The notes under the pieces: generated by a model | The model's database searches: none | The model's input: the letters and a program-made list of their open reading frames with translations, nothing else | Told to the model about the DNA's origin: nothing | Shown: positions 34,118 through 42,435 of the stretch, one piece after another | Layout: each line of letters starts with the position of its first letter | How positions within the stretch are numbered: the first letter of the stretch is position 1 | Position numbers and translations under genes: made by a program | From: Hyphomonadaceae bacterium | GTDB taxonomy: Bacteria; Pseudomonadota; Alphaproteobacteria; Caulobacterales; Hyphomonadaceae | Direction: 5' to 3' | DNA length: 64,000 nucleotides | Assembly: GCA_022844475.1 (NCBI GenBank) | Contig: JALHLR010000013.1 | Coordinates: 1-64,000, forward strand

Positions 34118-34300
34118 CGTCTTCTCCCGGCTGACGCGCTGCGTGAACCGCAACTGCGCCTTGATTATGCGCGCGCAACCTGCCCCAAGGGGAACCGCTT
34201 GCAAAGGCCATCCGTCGCCACAGTCGCGCGGTTGTGTTTGACCCTCTGCGATCTGGCGTCACTATGCGGATGCCGCGAGCGTGCGGGAGAGGAGCCGTCG

Positions 34301-35557
34301 ATGAGTCGCAGCCTCGTGTCCGCCGCTCTGGCGGCTTTCGCGCTCGCCGCATGCGGGCGGGAAGCGCCAGCCGCCTCTGCTGCCGCCATGTCGACCGCAG
34401 ACTCCGCGCTCGCCCCCGCCATCGTCGCCGTGCCGCCGCTCGACTACGCCCAGCCCGCCCACTGGCTCTGCCGCCCCGATGCAGATGTCGATCTCTGCAA
34501 ACAGGTCGAGCTCATCAGGTCCGTCCAGGCGGACGGGTCTCTTCTGGACTTACTTGTCCTCGACAGCCGCCAGGACCCGCTCATCGATTGCTTCTATGTC
34601 TATCCGACCATCTCGCGCGACCCGGGGGGCAATTCAGACGCCACTCCAGGTGCTGAAGAGACTGAGGTCATTGGCCAGCAGCTTGCCCATTTTGCCCGCA
34701 GCTGTCGTCTCTTTGCGCCGGTCTACCGGCAGGTGACGCTCACCGCGCTCCGGAAACTCCGCGCTGGTGAGACGATCGAGACCAATCGCGAGATGGCCTA
34801 CGCCGATGTGAAAGCCGCCTGGCTGCATTACCTCGCCAACGACAATGCTGGCCGCGGCGTCGTCCTCATCGGCCACGATCAGGGCGCCGGTCTCCTCACC
34901 CGTCTGATCGCCTCGGAGGTCGACGGCAAGCCGGAGCAGGGCAGGCTGGTCTCCGCCATCCTGCCCGGCGCCGACATCGAGGTTCCGCAGAACTTCAATG
35001 TCGGCGGCTCCTTCACCTCCATCCCGCTTTGCACAAGCGCGACAAGCACGGGCTGCGTCATCGCCTGGTCCGCCTTCCGGGCCGAGGCGCCACCGCCAGC
35101 CGACACGCTGTTCGGCCGCGCCGCCACCACCGGCATGAAAGTGGCCTGCGTGAACCCTGCCGATCTCGACGGCTCAAACCAGATCAACCCCTATCTCCCC
35201 ACAATGTCTGTCCTGTTCGAGGGGGTTGTCGCCCACGCGCCCTGGACCACGGTGCCCGACGCGCCAGCAATCGAGAGCCCCTTCGTCGCGCTGCCCGGCC
35301 TCGTCTCGGGCCAGTGCATCAGCCGCGAGGGCGCCAGCTACCTCGCCATCACCGTCAACGCCGACCCGGCCGACCCGCGCACCGACACGATCAACGGAGA
35401 CATCGTCGTCGACGGCAAGGTCCGCCCCGAATGGGGGCTGCACCCGTTCGACCTGCACCTCGTCATGGGCAATCTGCAGCAGATCGTCAGTTCCCAGTCA
35501 GCGGCGTGGCTGATGCAACACGCCGCATCCGGCCCACTGCCAACCGACCTTCAGTAG
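34301..35557 (+). CDS. DUF3089-like alpha/beta hydrolase lipoprotein with Asp at the nucleophile position
   Basis: A 418-residue exported protein: MSRSLVSAALAAFALAACG is a lipoprotein signal. The mature part matches the DUF3089 hydrolase group: HWLCRPDADVDLC near the start, DCFYVYPTISRD, AYADVKAAWLHYLAN and a C-terminal WGLHPFDLHLVMGNL. At the nucleophile elbow, where related proteins have GHSQG, it reads VLIGHDQGAG, putting Asp193 in place of Ser. Several cysteines could form disulfides. GGAGAGGAG before the ATG at 34301 fixes the start; the frame extends upstream but there it is antisense to the PQQ dehydrogenase. Divergent from that dehydrogenase, so a shared exported pathway is possible. 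Confidence 0.85.
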   Translation: MSRSLVSAALAAFALAACGREAPAASAAAMSTADSALAPAIVAVPPLDYAQPAHWLCRPDADVDLCKQVELIRSVQADGSLLDLLVLDSRQDPLIDCFYVYPTISRDPGGNSDATPGAEETEVIGQQLAHFARSCRLFAPVYRQVTLTALRKLRAGETIETNREMAYADVKAAWLHYLANDNAGRGVVLIGHDQGAGLLTRLIASEVDGKPEQGRLVSAILPGADIEVPQNFNVGGSFTSIPLCTSATSTGCVIAWSAFRAEAPPPADTLFGRAATTGMKVACVNPADLDGSNQINPYLPTMSVLFEGVVAHAPWTTVPDAPAIESPFVALPGLVSGQCISREGASYLAITVNADPADPRTDTINGDIVVDGKVRPEWGLHPFDLHLVMGNLQQIVSSQSAAWLMQHAASGPLPTDLQ

Positions 35558-35585
35558 CGGCGCCAAATCACGCTATCGTGCCTCC

Positions 35586-36152
35586 ATGACCGGCTGGACC
35601 ATCAACGCTGCTGAGCTGCGCATTCCGCGCCGCTCGCGAATCGCCGCGCACCGGATGATTGTGATCGCCGACCCGTCAGGCCGCGCCGTTCGCCAGCTCA
35701 ACGGTCTTGCCTCCTGGTTCGACAACGAGCTTCACGCCTGGCGCCACAAGCCGATCGGCTACCTGCCGACCGACCGCCTGCGCGGCTACGACACGAAAAC
35801 CCACCCGCGCACCTTCATGCCGATCAACGGCGCGGTCCTGCCCGACTGGAACATCGCCCCCGCCATCGCCACCGGCGCCGCATGCGTGCTGGCCGATGAC
35901 CTCACGCGCGACGAGGTCGATCTCCGCCTCGCCCCCGCCCTCGACGCGCTCCGCCGCATCAACGCGCTGGCCAAGGGGCCCGACGGCGGAGCAGGGCTGC
36001 CCTATCCCTTCATGGGTTTCGGCCGCAACTCGAACTCCTTCTTCGCGACAATGCTGCACGCTATGGACTTCGACCACCCGACCTTCGCCAATGCGGCGTG
36101 GCTGGTTCCGGGCGCGCGGGGGCTGCTGTTGCCTGCGTCCGAGATCCGCTAG
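35586..36152 (+). CDS. Hypothetical protein (188 residues)
   Basis: No signal peptide or membrane span. WFDNELHAWRHKPIGYLPTDRLRGYD carries a His and aromatic residues. FMGFGRNSNSFFATMLHAM contains a GxNSNSF motif reminiscent of small papain-like or permuted NlpC/PPPDE-type folds. I would not assign an activity. It begins 28 bases after the DUF3089 gene in the same direction and may be co-transcribed. A REP-like repeat follows it. Confidence 0.65.
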   Translation: MTGWTINAAELRIPRRSRIAAHRMIVIADPSGRAVRQLNGLASWFDNELHAWRHKPIGYLPTDRLRGYDTKTHPRTFMPINGAVLPDWNIAPAIATGAACVLADDLTRDEVDLRLAPALDALRRINALAKGPDGGAGLPYPFMGFGRNSNSFFATMLHAMDFDHPTFANAAWLVPGARGLLLPASEIR

Positions 36153-36183
36153 CGTCGAGCCATCCGTCTGCTTCGCGCGCCAC

Positions 36184-36294
36184 CTTCCCCAGCTCCATTG
36201 GGGTATGACCGCAGCAATGTGGGGAAGTCCTCCTTCGCCGAAGGCGGGGGACGTGGTCCGAAGGGTCGGAGGGGGCTGCCTGCGAAGCAGGCAG
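36184..36294. repeat. REP-like palindromic repeat cluster, copy A
   Basis: Three nested or tandem inverted repeats: CTTCCCCA/TGGGGAAG (36184-36191/36220-36227), CCTTCG-C-CGAAGG (36232-36244), and CTGCCTGC-GAA-GCAGGCAG (36276-36294, perfect 8-bp). The string GGCGGGGGACGT then CCGAAGGGTCGGAGGGGG is shared in variant form with copies at about 38360, 43110 and 62335. It lies in the 207-base gap before the ABC ATPase gene. Confidence 0.65.
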
Positions 36295-36359
36295 ATCGGG
36301 CGACAAGTCACGAATGTCCGTTGGCTCCCCACCAGAACTCCTGATATCGCCCACACCAG

Positions 36360-37025
36360 ATGAACCCCGCACTCTCCCTCCAAGGCGTCTACCTCACGCT
36401 CCCCGCCGCCTCCGGCCCGGTGGAGATCCTCAAGGGCGTGAGTTTCCGCGCCATGCCAGGCGAGAGCGTCGCCGTCATCGGACCGTCCGGCTCGGGCAAG
36501 TCCTCGCTCATCGCGGTCGCGACCGGCATCGAGCGCACGACCTCCGGAGAGGTCGAACTCCTTGGCGAAAGCCTCATCGGCAAGAGCGAGGATCAGCTCG
36601 CCCGCCTGCGGCGCGGCCGCGTAAGCCTCGTCTTCCAGTCCTTCCACCTGCTCGGCACAATGAGCGCCTTCGACAATGTGCGCGCGCCGCTCGAGATCGC
36701 CGGCCTCGCCAATGTCGATGATCTCGCCCGCTCGGCCCTGTCCGCCGTCGGCCTCGCCCAGCGCATGGACCACTATCCCGGCCAGCTCTCCGGCGGCGAG
36801 CGCCAGCGCGTCGCCGTCGCCCGCGCCCTCGCCAGCAATCCCGCCATCGTCTTCGCCGACGAACCAACCGGCAATCTTGACCGCGCTACCGGCGCCATGG
36901 TCGCCGACATGCTCTTCGCCATCGCCCGCCAGCGCAACGCAACCCTCGTCGTCGTCACCCACGACGCCGAGATCGCCAAGCGCGCCGACCGCATTGTGGA
37001 GATGAGTGACGGGAAGGTCGTCTAG
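36360..37025 (+). CDS. ABC transporter ATP-binding protein (LolD/MacB/YbbA type)
   Basis: ATPase of 221 residues with all motifs: Walker A GPSGSGKSS (41-49), Q-loop VFQSFHLLG, signature LSGGE (143-147) and Walker B IVFADE (163-168), plus the H-loop VVVTHD. The Q-loop context and length place it with ATPases that pair with FtsX-like permeases in lipoprotein release or macrolide-type export. The matching permease is 38494-41028, but an Hsp70-like gene lies between. Its stop is only four bases before that gene. The closest E. coli analogue in size and partner is the YbbA-YbbP pair. Confidence 0.93.
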   Translation: MNPALSLQGVYLTLPAASGPVEILKGVSFRAMPGESVAVIGPSGSGKSSLIAVATGIERTTSGEVELLGESLIGKSEDQLARLRRGRVSLVFQSFHLLGTMSAFDNVRAPLEIAGLANVDDLARSALSAVGLAQRMDHYPGQLSGGERQRVAVARALASNPAIVFADEPTGNLDRATGAMVADMLFAIARQRNATLVVVTHDAEIAKRADRIVEMSDGKVV

Positions 37026-37029
37026 CCAG

Positions 37030-38310
37030 ATGACAGACTCGCTCGGCCTCGATTTCGGCACGACGAACACCGTCGCGACCATGGTCAACGCCGAGGGCCG
37101 CGTGGAAGCCATTCATTTCAGGCATGACGACACCGCATTTGACGCCTTCCGCTCAGTCCTGTGTTTTTCGGAAGCCGAGGGCGCAGGCCGCCGCGCCGAC
37201 ATGACCGCCGGCCCATGGGCCATCGACAAATTCGTCGAACAGGCCGGCGACTGCCGCTTCATCCAGTCCTTCAAGACCTTCGCAGCCAGCCCGCTCTTCG
37301 CCGACACGCTGATCTACAACCGCCGCTACAGGTTCGAGGACCTGCTCGCGAGCTTCCTCCATCAGGTCCGCACCCACGCGGGCATCGACTTCCCAAAGCG
37401 CGTCGTGATCGGCCGCCCCGTCAGCTTCGCAGGCGCAGCCCCCGACGAAGCGCTCGCCCGCACGCGCTATGAGACCGCCCTGCGCACAATCGGCTTCGAG
37501 GAAATCCACCACGTCTACGAACCGGTCGCTGCAGCCTACTACTTCGCCCAGCGCCTCAACACCGACGCCACCATCCTCGTCGCCGACTTCGGCGGCGGCA
37601 CCAGCGACTTCTCCATCGTCCGCTTCACGGTCAGCTCTTCAGGCCTAGGCTACACACCGCTCGCACACACCGGCGTCGGCGTTGCAGGCGACGCCTTTGA
37701 CTACCGCATCATCGATCGCGTGGTCGCGCGCGCTTTCGGCAAGGACTCCGAATACATGAGCTGGGGCAAGATCCTCCCAGTGCCCAACGTCTACTTCACC
37801 AGGTTCGCACGCTGGAACGAGCTCTCCGTCATGCGCCACTCGCGCGACTATCGCGAACTCGAACAACTCCTTCGCGACAGCCTCGACCCCGCCCGCATCC
37901 GCAGCTTCCTCGCCTTCCTCGACGCAGACGCGGGCTACGCAATGTACCGCGCCGTCTCCGCCGCCAAGATGCAGCTGTCACAGGCAGAGCAGGGCACGCT
38001 CTCTCTGCACGTCGCCGGCGTCGACATCGAGCGCACGATTCTGCGCACCGAGTTCGAAAAATGGATCGCCCCCGAACTTGAGGAAATCTCCGCCTGCGTC
38101 GGCCGCGCCCTTAGCGAGGCAGGCATCGCCGAATCCCAGGTCGACCGCGTCTTCCTAACCGGCGGCACCTCCTTCGTCCCCGCCGTCCGCGCCCAGTTCG
38201 AAGACCGCTTCGGCGCCGCAAAGATCGAAACCGGCGACCAGCTCGTCTCGATCGCCTACGGCCTGTCGCTGATCGGGCGCGAGACAGACATTGCGCGGTG
38301 GGCAGCCTGA
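37030..38310 (+). CDS. Hsp70-family protein (YegD-like), ATPase domain only
   Basis: Actin/Hsp70-fold ATPase of 426 residues. Phosphate 1 motif LGLDFGTTNTVA is at 5-16. Phosphate 2 is VADFGGGTSDFSIV (about 180-193) and the adenosine motif VFLTGGTSFVPAVR (about 373-386). There is no C-terminal peptide-binding domain, so it belongs with YegD-like stand-alone Hsp70 relatives of poorly known function. The ATG at 37030 follows the ABC ATPase stop by four bases, so the two are one operon. Its placement between an ABC ATPase and its FtsX-type permease is unusual. Confidence 0.88.
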   Translation: MTDSLGLDFGTTNTVATMVNAEGRVEAIHFRHDDTAFDAFRSVLCFSEAEGAGRRADMTAGPWAIDKFVEQAGDCRFIQSFKTFAASPLFADTLIYNRRYRFEDLLASFLHQVRTHAGIDFPKRVVIGRPVSFAGAAPDEALARTRYETALRTIGFEEIHHVYEPVAAAYYFAQRLNTDATILVADFGGGTSDFSIVRFTVSSSGLGYTPLAHTGVGVAGDAFDYRIIDRVVARAFGKDSEYMSWGKILPVPNVYFTRFARWNELSVMRHSRDYRELEQLLRDSLDPARIRSFLAFLDADAGYAMYRAVSAAKMQLSQAEQGTLSLHVAGVDIERTILRTEFEKWIAPELEEISACVGRALSEAGIAESQVDRVFLTGGTSFVPAVRAQFEDRFGAAKIETGDQLVSIAYGLSLIGRETDIARWAA

Positions 38311-38317
38311 GCGTCAG

Positions 38318-38425
38318 CCCGGCCTCGCCGGGCAGTCCCTCCCACCGGCCCGTCAGTCCTCGACCGGCGAAGCCGGGGGAGGTCGACGCGAAGCGGCCGG
38401 AGGGGGGGGGCGGCCGCGAAGCGAT
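38318..38425. repeat. REP-like palindromic repeat, copy B
   Basis: Contains CCCGGC-CTC-GCCGGG (38318-38332) and the variant string CGACCGGCGAAGCCGGGGG, then AGGTCGACGCGAAG and CGGCCGGAGGGGGGGGG. This has the same order of elements as copy A at 36231-36294. It fills most of the 183-base gap between the Hsp70-like gene and the permease gene. A run of nine G (38402-38410) is notable for replication slippage. Confidence 0.6.
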
Positions 38426-38493
38426 CAGATAGTTCAACGCTCACCAATAAGCGTCCAGCGTGACTTCCGCCGCAACCGGCCCTACCCATCCTC

Positions 38494-41028
38494 ATGCCCC
38501 AGACCAAGACCTCCGTCCCCTGGCTCCGCATCGCGATGCGCGAACTCTCCGGCGGCATTGCCGGTTTCTGGATCTATCTCGCCTGTCTTGCGCTCGGCGC
38601 CTGGGCCATCGCATCCGCCGGCTCGATCACCGACGCGCTGCAGGCGGGGCTGACACAGCAATCGCGCGCGCTCCTCGGCGGCGACGCCGCGATCCAGATT
38701 TCCCAGCGCGCCGCCACCGCCGAGGAACGCGCCTGGCTCGATGAGCGCGGAACCGTCAGCGAGGCCGCGCAGGCCGACCTGATGGCCCGCAACGGCGACA
38801 AGGTAGCCCAGGTCGATGTCCGCGGCATCGACGATGCCTTCCCCCTCGTCGGCGTCTTCACCTTCGACCGGGCCATCAGCACGCCCGACGTCATCGCCCG
38901 TACCAACAACGTCTGGGGCATCGCCGGCAGCGAGAGCCTAGCCCGCGATCTCGGCATCAAGGTGGGAGACCGTTTCAGCCTCAGCGGCATCGACGTCCAA
39001 CTCCGCGCCATCCTCGTGCGCGAACCCGACCGCATCGGCGAGCCCGGCATGTTCGAGCCGCGCGTCGTCATCGACATCGAGTCCCTGCGCGAAGCCGGCC
39101 AGATGCAGCCCGGCGCACTCTTCCGCACGGCTTACCGCATCCTGCTCAAGCCAGAGACAGCAGCCACCTTCAAGGACGATCTCAACGCGAAGTGGGAAGC
39201 TGAAGGCCTGCGCCATCGCGGCCCCGAAGATGCCATCGACGGCCTGCGCGGCCTGCTCGACATGCTCAACACCTTCATGACGGTCGTCGGCATCAGCGCC
39301 CTCATCGCCGGCGGCGTCGGCGTATCACAGGCAACATCCTCCTTCCTAGAGACCCGCCTCGATTCCATCGCCACGCTGAAAGCCCTCGGCGCTGACGGCG
39401 GCACGATCCGCGCCGCCTACGCAACGCAACTCGCCGTCCTCGCAGGCGTCGGCGCACTCGCAGGCATAGCGCTTGGTGCTCTCTCCCCCTGGATTGTCGA
39501 CGCCATCGCGGGCAAGGACATCCCACTGCCCATGGTGCTGGGCGTATACCCCCTCGCACTGCTGAAGGCCTTTGTCCTGACGCTCCTTGCCGCCGCGATG
39601 TTCGCAACACCGCCCCTCGGCCGCGCCCGCGCGACACCTCCCGCCGCGCTCTTCCGCCGCGAAAGCGGTGAGACCAGCCAGAGCACGCCGTGGGCCGAAC
39701 GCCTCGTCGCCCTCGGCGCAGCGCTCCTTCTCGTCGCCATCGCCATGGCCGGATCACAGCGGCCGCTTGTCGTCCTTGGACTGCTGGTCGGCGCTGCCGT
39801 CGCCTACGCCATCCTCGTCGGCGCGGCGATCATCGTGAAGCGCCTCGCCCGCCGCGCCTCCAGTCATGCGCGCGGCAAGATGCGGCTGATCCTCTCCAAT
39901 CTCGGCGGTCCCGGCTCGCTCGCCCCCATCGTCGCGCCTGCGCTAGGCCTCGGCCTCGGCCTGCTCACGCTCATCATCGTCGTCCAGTCAAATCTGCTGG
40001 GCCAGCTCACCGAGACGGGCCCCTCCGAAGCCCCCTCCGTCTTCTTCCGCCAGATCGCCGAGCGTGACACCGAAGCCTTCGACGCCCTCATGCGCGAGCA
40101 GGGCATCGACACCACGGACCAACTCTCCTACCGCCGCGCGCCCGTCCTCCTCGGGCGGGTCACAACGATCGATGGCAAAAGGCTTGAGGAACAGGCCGTG
40201 CCAATGGAGGAGCGCTGGATCACGCGCACCGAAGTGCCGATGACCATCCTCTCCCAGAAGCCGGTCGAGGCCGTCCTGAGCCAGGGCCAGTGGTGGCCCT
40301 CAGACTATTCCGGCCCGCCGCGCGTATCGGTGGAGGAGGGCGCAGCGCAGGGCCTCGGCCTCAAGGTCGGCAGCCGCATCGGTCTGCGCATCTTCATGCT
40401 GGAGCTGGAGGCCGAAGTCGGGAACATCCGGAAGGTCGACTGGACCGGCTTTGGCGCAAACGTGGCATTCATCCTGTCGCCTGGGTCTGTGAAGGGCTTC
40501 AGCCCCGCCCATGCGGCCATTGTTCGCATCCCGCCCGAAAACGAGGAAGCCGTGGTCGCCGCCGTTGCGGAACGCTTCCCGCGCGTGCTTGTCTTCCAGG
40601 TCCGTCGCACGCTGGAGACCGCGGCCGATCTTTTTGCGCAGGTCTCAGTCATAATCACAGCGCTTGCCAGCGTTGTTCTCGCAGCGGGCGTGCTCGTCCT
40701 CTTCGGCGCCTTTGCTGCAGCTGCACGCCGTCGCCGCCGCGAGTCGGCGCTGCTCAAGGTGTTCGGCGCGACGCGCCCCGCGATTCTCTTTTTCTATGCG
40801 TTCGAGTTCGCGCTTGCGGCATTGCTCGCAGTCGTCCTCGGAGTCGGCTTCGGAGCGCTCGCGGCTCACCCGATTGTGATTGTCCTGTTCGAAGCTGAGT
40901 GGCGGCTCGAATGGGCGCCGGTGCTGTCCGTTGCATTCATCACAGTGTTTGCAGCCGCTGCGGGGGGCGCCGCGGTCGGTTGGTCGACTTTGTCCCACCG
41001 CCCGGCGCGCGTATTGCGCTCGGCATGA
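38494..41028 (+). CDS. FtsX-like ABC transporter permease (YbbP type)
   Basis: Inner-membrane permease of 844 residues with two FtsX units. After an N-terminal helix (about 16-40) comes a periplasmic domain, then helices near 250-275, 310-345 and 350-375. A central pair lies at about 405-450, and a second periplasmic domain at about 500-710. The last three helices span about 714-830 (VIITALASVVLAAGVLVLFGAFAAAARRR, FFYAFEFALAALLAVVLGVGFGALAA). The duplicated layout matches YbbP-like permeases partnered with YbbA ATPases. It is predicted to move or extract lipids or lipoproteins with the ATPase at 36360. Substrate unknown. Confidence 0.9.
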   Translation: MPQTKTSVPWLRIAMRELSGGIAGFWIYLACLALGAWAIASAGSITDALQAGLTQQSRALLGGDAAIQISQRAATAEERAWLDERGTVSEAAQADLMARNGDKVAQVDVRGIDDAFPLVGVFTFDRAISTPDVIARTNNVWGIAGSESLARDLGIKVGDRFSLSGIDVQLRAILVREPDRIGEPGMFEPRVVIDIESLREAGQMQPGALFRTAYRILLKPETAATFKDDLNAKWEAEGLRHRGPEDAIDGLRGLLDMLNTFMTVVGISALIAGGVGVSQATSSFLETRLDSIATLKALGADGGTIRAAYATQLAVLAGVGALAGIALGALSPWIVDAIAGKDIPLPMVLGVYPLALLKAFVLTLLAAAMFATPPLGRARATPPAALFRRESGETSQSTPWAERLVALGAALLLVAIAMAGSQRPLVVLGLLVGAAVAYAILVGAAIIVKRLARRASSHARGKMRLILSNLGGPGSLAPIVAPALGLGLGLLTLIIVVQSNLLGQLTETGPSEAPSVFFRQIAERDTEAFDALMREQGIDTTDQLSYRRAPVLLGRVTTIDGKRLEEQAVPMEERWITRTEVPMTILSQKPVEAVLSQGQWWPSDYSGPPRVSVEEGAAQGLGLKVGSRIGLRIFMLELEAEVGNIRKVDWTGFGANVAFILSPGSVKGFSPAHAAIVRIPPENEEAVVAAVAERFPRVLVFQVRRTLETAADLFAQVSVIITALASVVLAAGVLVLFGAFAAAARRRRRESALLKVFGATRPAILFFYAFEFALAALLAVVLGVGFGALAAHPIVIVLFEAEWRLEWAPVLSVAFITVFAAAAGGAAVGWSTLSHRPARVLRSA

Positions 41029-41162
41029 AGGTGGGTATGTTCCCGGTGCGTCAGCCCGACGCGATGTCCTCGAAAGAACCGGCCCGCAGCGGTTTGCGGA
41101 GACGGCGACGGAGACCCGTCACTGAGGTCGTTGATAGATGGTTGGGCGAACGGGGAGGAGTC

Positions 41163-42116
41163 ATGAATAAGCTCGTATCTGTACTTGCGTTGGCGACTGC
41201 GCTTGGCGCGTGCCAGACGATGCCAATGGATGGGTCCTCGACGATGTCGAGCGCCGATTCATCCACTGCCGCCGTGTGGAAGGCAAAACGCGGACCCGAT
41301 GGCGTCCATCCGGACCTGAACGGCGTCTGGAAGGTGATGAACACCGCGAACTACAACATCGAGGCGCATCCTGCGTCCGCCGCGCTGCAGCTTCGTCCGG
41401 GCCCCTACGTGCCCGTGCCGGATGCTTCGGTCGTGGCCCTTGGCGCAATCGGCGCCGTGCCGGCTGGCGTCGGCATCGTGCAGGGCGACGGCAAGATTCC
41501 GTACACCGCCGACGCACTGGCCGTTCGCGACGCGAACCGCGCCAAGGCCGTCGAAATGGACCCGGAAGTGAAATGCTATCTGCCGGGCGTTCCGCGCGCC
41601 AACTACATGGACAAGCCCTTCCAGATCTTCCACTCGGACAAGGCCGTGTTCATCGCCTATGAATTCGCGGGCGCTGTCCGCAATATCTTCCTGGAAGAGC
41701 CGGATCCGGCTCCTGCGCAGTCGTGGATGGGACAGTCCTACGGCCGCTGGGAGGGCGACACCTTCGTCGTCGAAGTCACCGACCAGCTCCCCACCACCTG
41801 GCTCGACCGTTCGGGCAACATCAAGGGCGAAGACACCAAGATCGTCGAGCGCTGGACGCCCACCTCCGACTACACGATGCGCTACGAAGCAGAGATCTCG
41901 GATCCGTCAGTCTACACGAAGCCGTGGAAGGTCGCCTTCAACCTGTACAAGGCCTCGGGCGAAGATGCCCAGCTGCAGCAGTTCAAGTGCGTCGAGTTCG
42001 TAGAAGAGCTGATGTACGGCCACTTGCGCAAGAACCCGCTGCCGGGCCCTGCGCTGGAGCGTGCGAAGCGTGAAGCCGAAGAGCGCGCCGCCGAAGAGGC
42101 CGAGCTCGGGGAATAA
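41163..42116 (+). CDS. Secreted lipoprotein of unknown family (GDTLVVET family, copy 2)
   Basis: A 317-residue predicted lipoprotein: MNKLVSVLALATALGAC has lipobox LGAC. It belongs to the same family as genes at 10301, 48024 and 59373: HPDLNGVW near the start, YGRWEGDTFVVEVTD in the core, ERWTPTSDYTMRYEAEISDP after it. It diverges at the C-terminus, where the CHEGN motif of the others becomes KCVEFVEELMYGHL, then an acidic Glu/Ala tail. A central KCYLPGVPRANY has a Cys aligned with the GERC Cys. GGGAGGAG before the ATG at 41163 fixes the start. The DUF6152-like gene follows. Confidence 0.85.
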   Translation: MNKLVSVLALATALGACQTMPMDGSSTMSSADSSTAAVWKAKRGPDGVHPDLNGVWKVMNTANYNIEAHPASAALQLRPGPYVPVPDASVVALGAIGAVPAGVGIVQGDGKIPYTADALAVRDANRAKAVEMDPEVKCYLPGVPRANYMDKPFQIFHSDKAVFIAYEFAGAVRNIFLEEPDPAPAQSWMGQSYGRWEGDTFVVEVTDQLPTTWLDRSGNIKGEDTKIVERWTPTSDYTMRYEAEISDPSVYTKPWKVAFNLYKASGEDAQLQQFKCVEFVEELMYGHLRKNPLPGPALERAKREAEERAAEEAELGE

Positions 42117-42122
42117 CAACGA

Positions 42123-42172
42123 GGCCTGCGGCGTTCCGTCCTCGCTGACGCGAGACGGAGCTGTTGCAGGCC
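42123..42172 (+). terminator. Two-part hairpin after copy-2 secreted gene
   Basis: Outer stem GGCCTGC/GCAGGCC (42123-42129/42166-42172) encloses CCGTC-C-TCGC/GCGA-GACGG with a TGAC loop (42136-42158, one bulged C). It begins six bases after the stop at 42116. No T-run follows, so it may be a Rho-type end, an attenuator, or a processing/stability element between two genes of one transcript. Confidence 0.45.
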
Positions 42173-42297
42173 GACGTTGAATAAAGCGTGATGGCGGTCG
42201 CTGTTAGCGTCATTTGGCCGAGCAGCACCGCCAGAACACAACGGAATACGGGCGATCCAGGGCTGGAGCCGGCAGACAAAGTGCCGGAAGGATGCGG

Positions 42298-42365
42298 GCG
42301 CCCCATGTGTCAGACCCTTGAGAACCCGGTCTTCTGGGTTTAAAACAAGGGTAACTCAGGGGCGC
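42298..42365 (+). ncRNA. Nested three-helix structured leader of the DUF6152-like gene
   Basis: Three helices nest around one axis. The outermost is GCGCCCC (42298-42304) with GGGGCGC (42359-42365). The middle one is ACCCTTG (42314-42320) with CAAGGGT (42346-42352). The innermost is AACCCGG with CTGGGTT (42323-42329/42334-42340, one G-U pair) around TCTT. All pairs are 7 bp. It sits 70 bases before the ATG at 42436 and is followed by a second hairpin at the ribosome site. It looks like a cis-acting leader element; whether it senses a ligand, temperature or a protein is unknown. A long DNA inverted repeat is the alternative. Confidence 0.5.
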
Positions 42366-42403
42366 TGGCAGGTCATTCCAGTCAAGCGCATAGATAAGAT
42401 GGA

Positions 42404-42419
42404 CGACGGCAAGCCGTCG
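42404..42419 (+). promoter_or_regulatory. Hairpin next to the ribosome site
   Basis: CGACGG (42404-42409), loop CAAG, CCGTCG (42414-42419) ends five bases before TGGAGGAAG (42424-42432), the ribosome site of the gene at 42436. Pairing here could set access to the ribosome site. Confidence 0.4.
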
Positions 42420-42435
42420 GTTCTGGAGGAAGTAG

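Larger units (their letters stand above)
42117..42435 (+). other. Gene-free leader/intergenic region with folded RNA potential
   Basis: Between the copy-2 secreted gene and the DUF6152-like gene. No credible coding frame. It contains a two-part hairpin right after the upstream stop (42123-42172), a nested three-stem structure (42298-42365), and a small hairpin just before the ribosome site (42404-42419), all listed separately. Confidence 0.6.

Noticed and set aside
32867-34300. Upstream 1.4 kb of the plus-strand frame that contains the DUF3089-like gene.
   Set aside because: It is antisense to the second PQQ dehydrogenase and Arg-rich. The real start is the ATG at 34301 with a strong ribosome site and a signal peptide.
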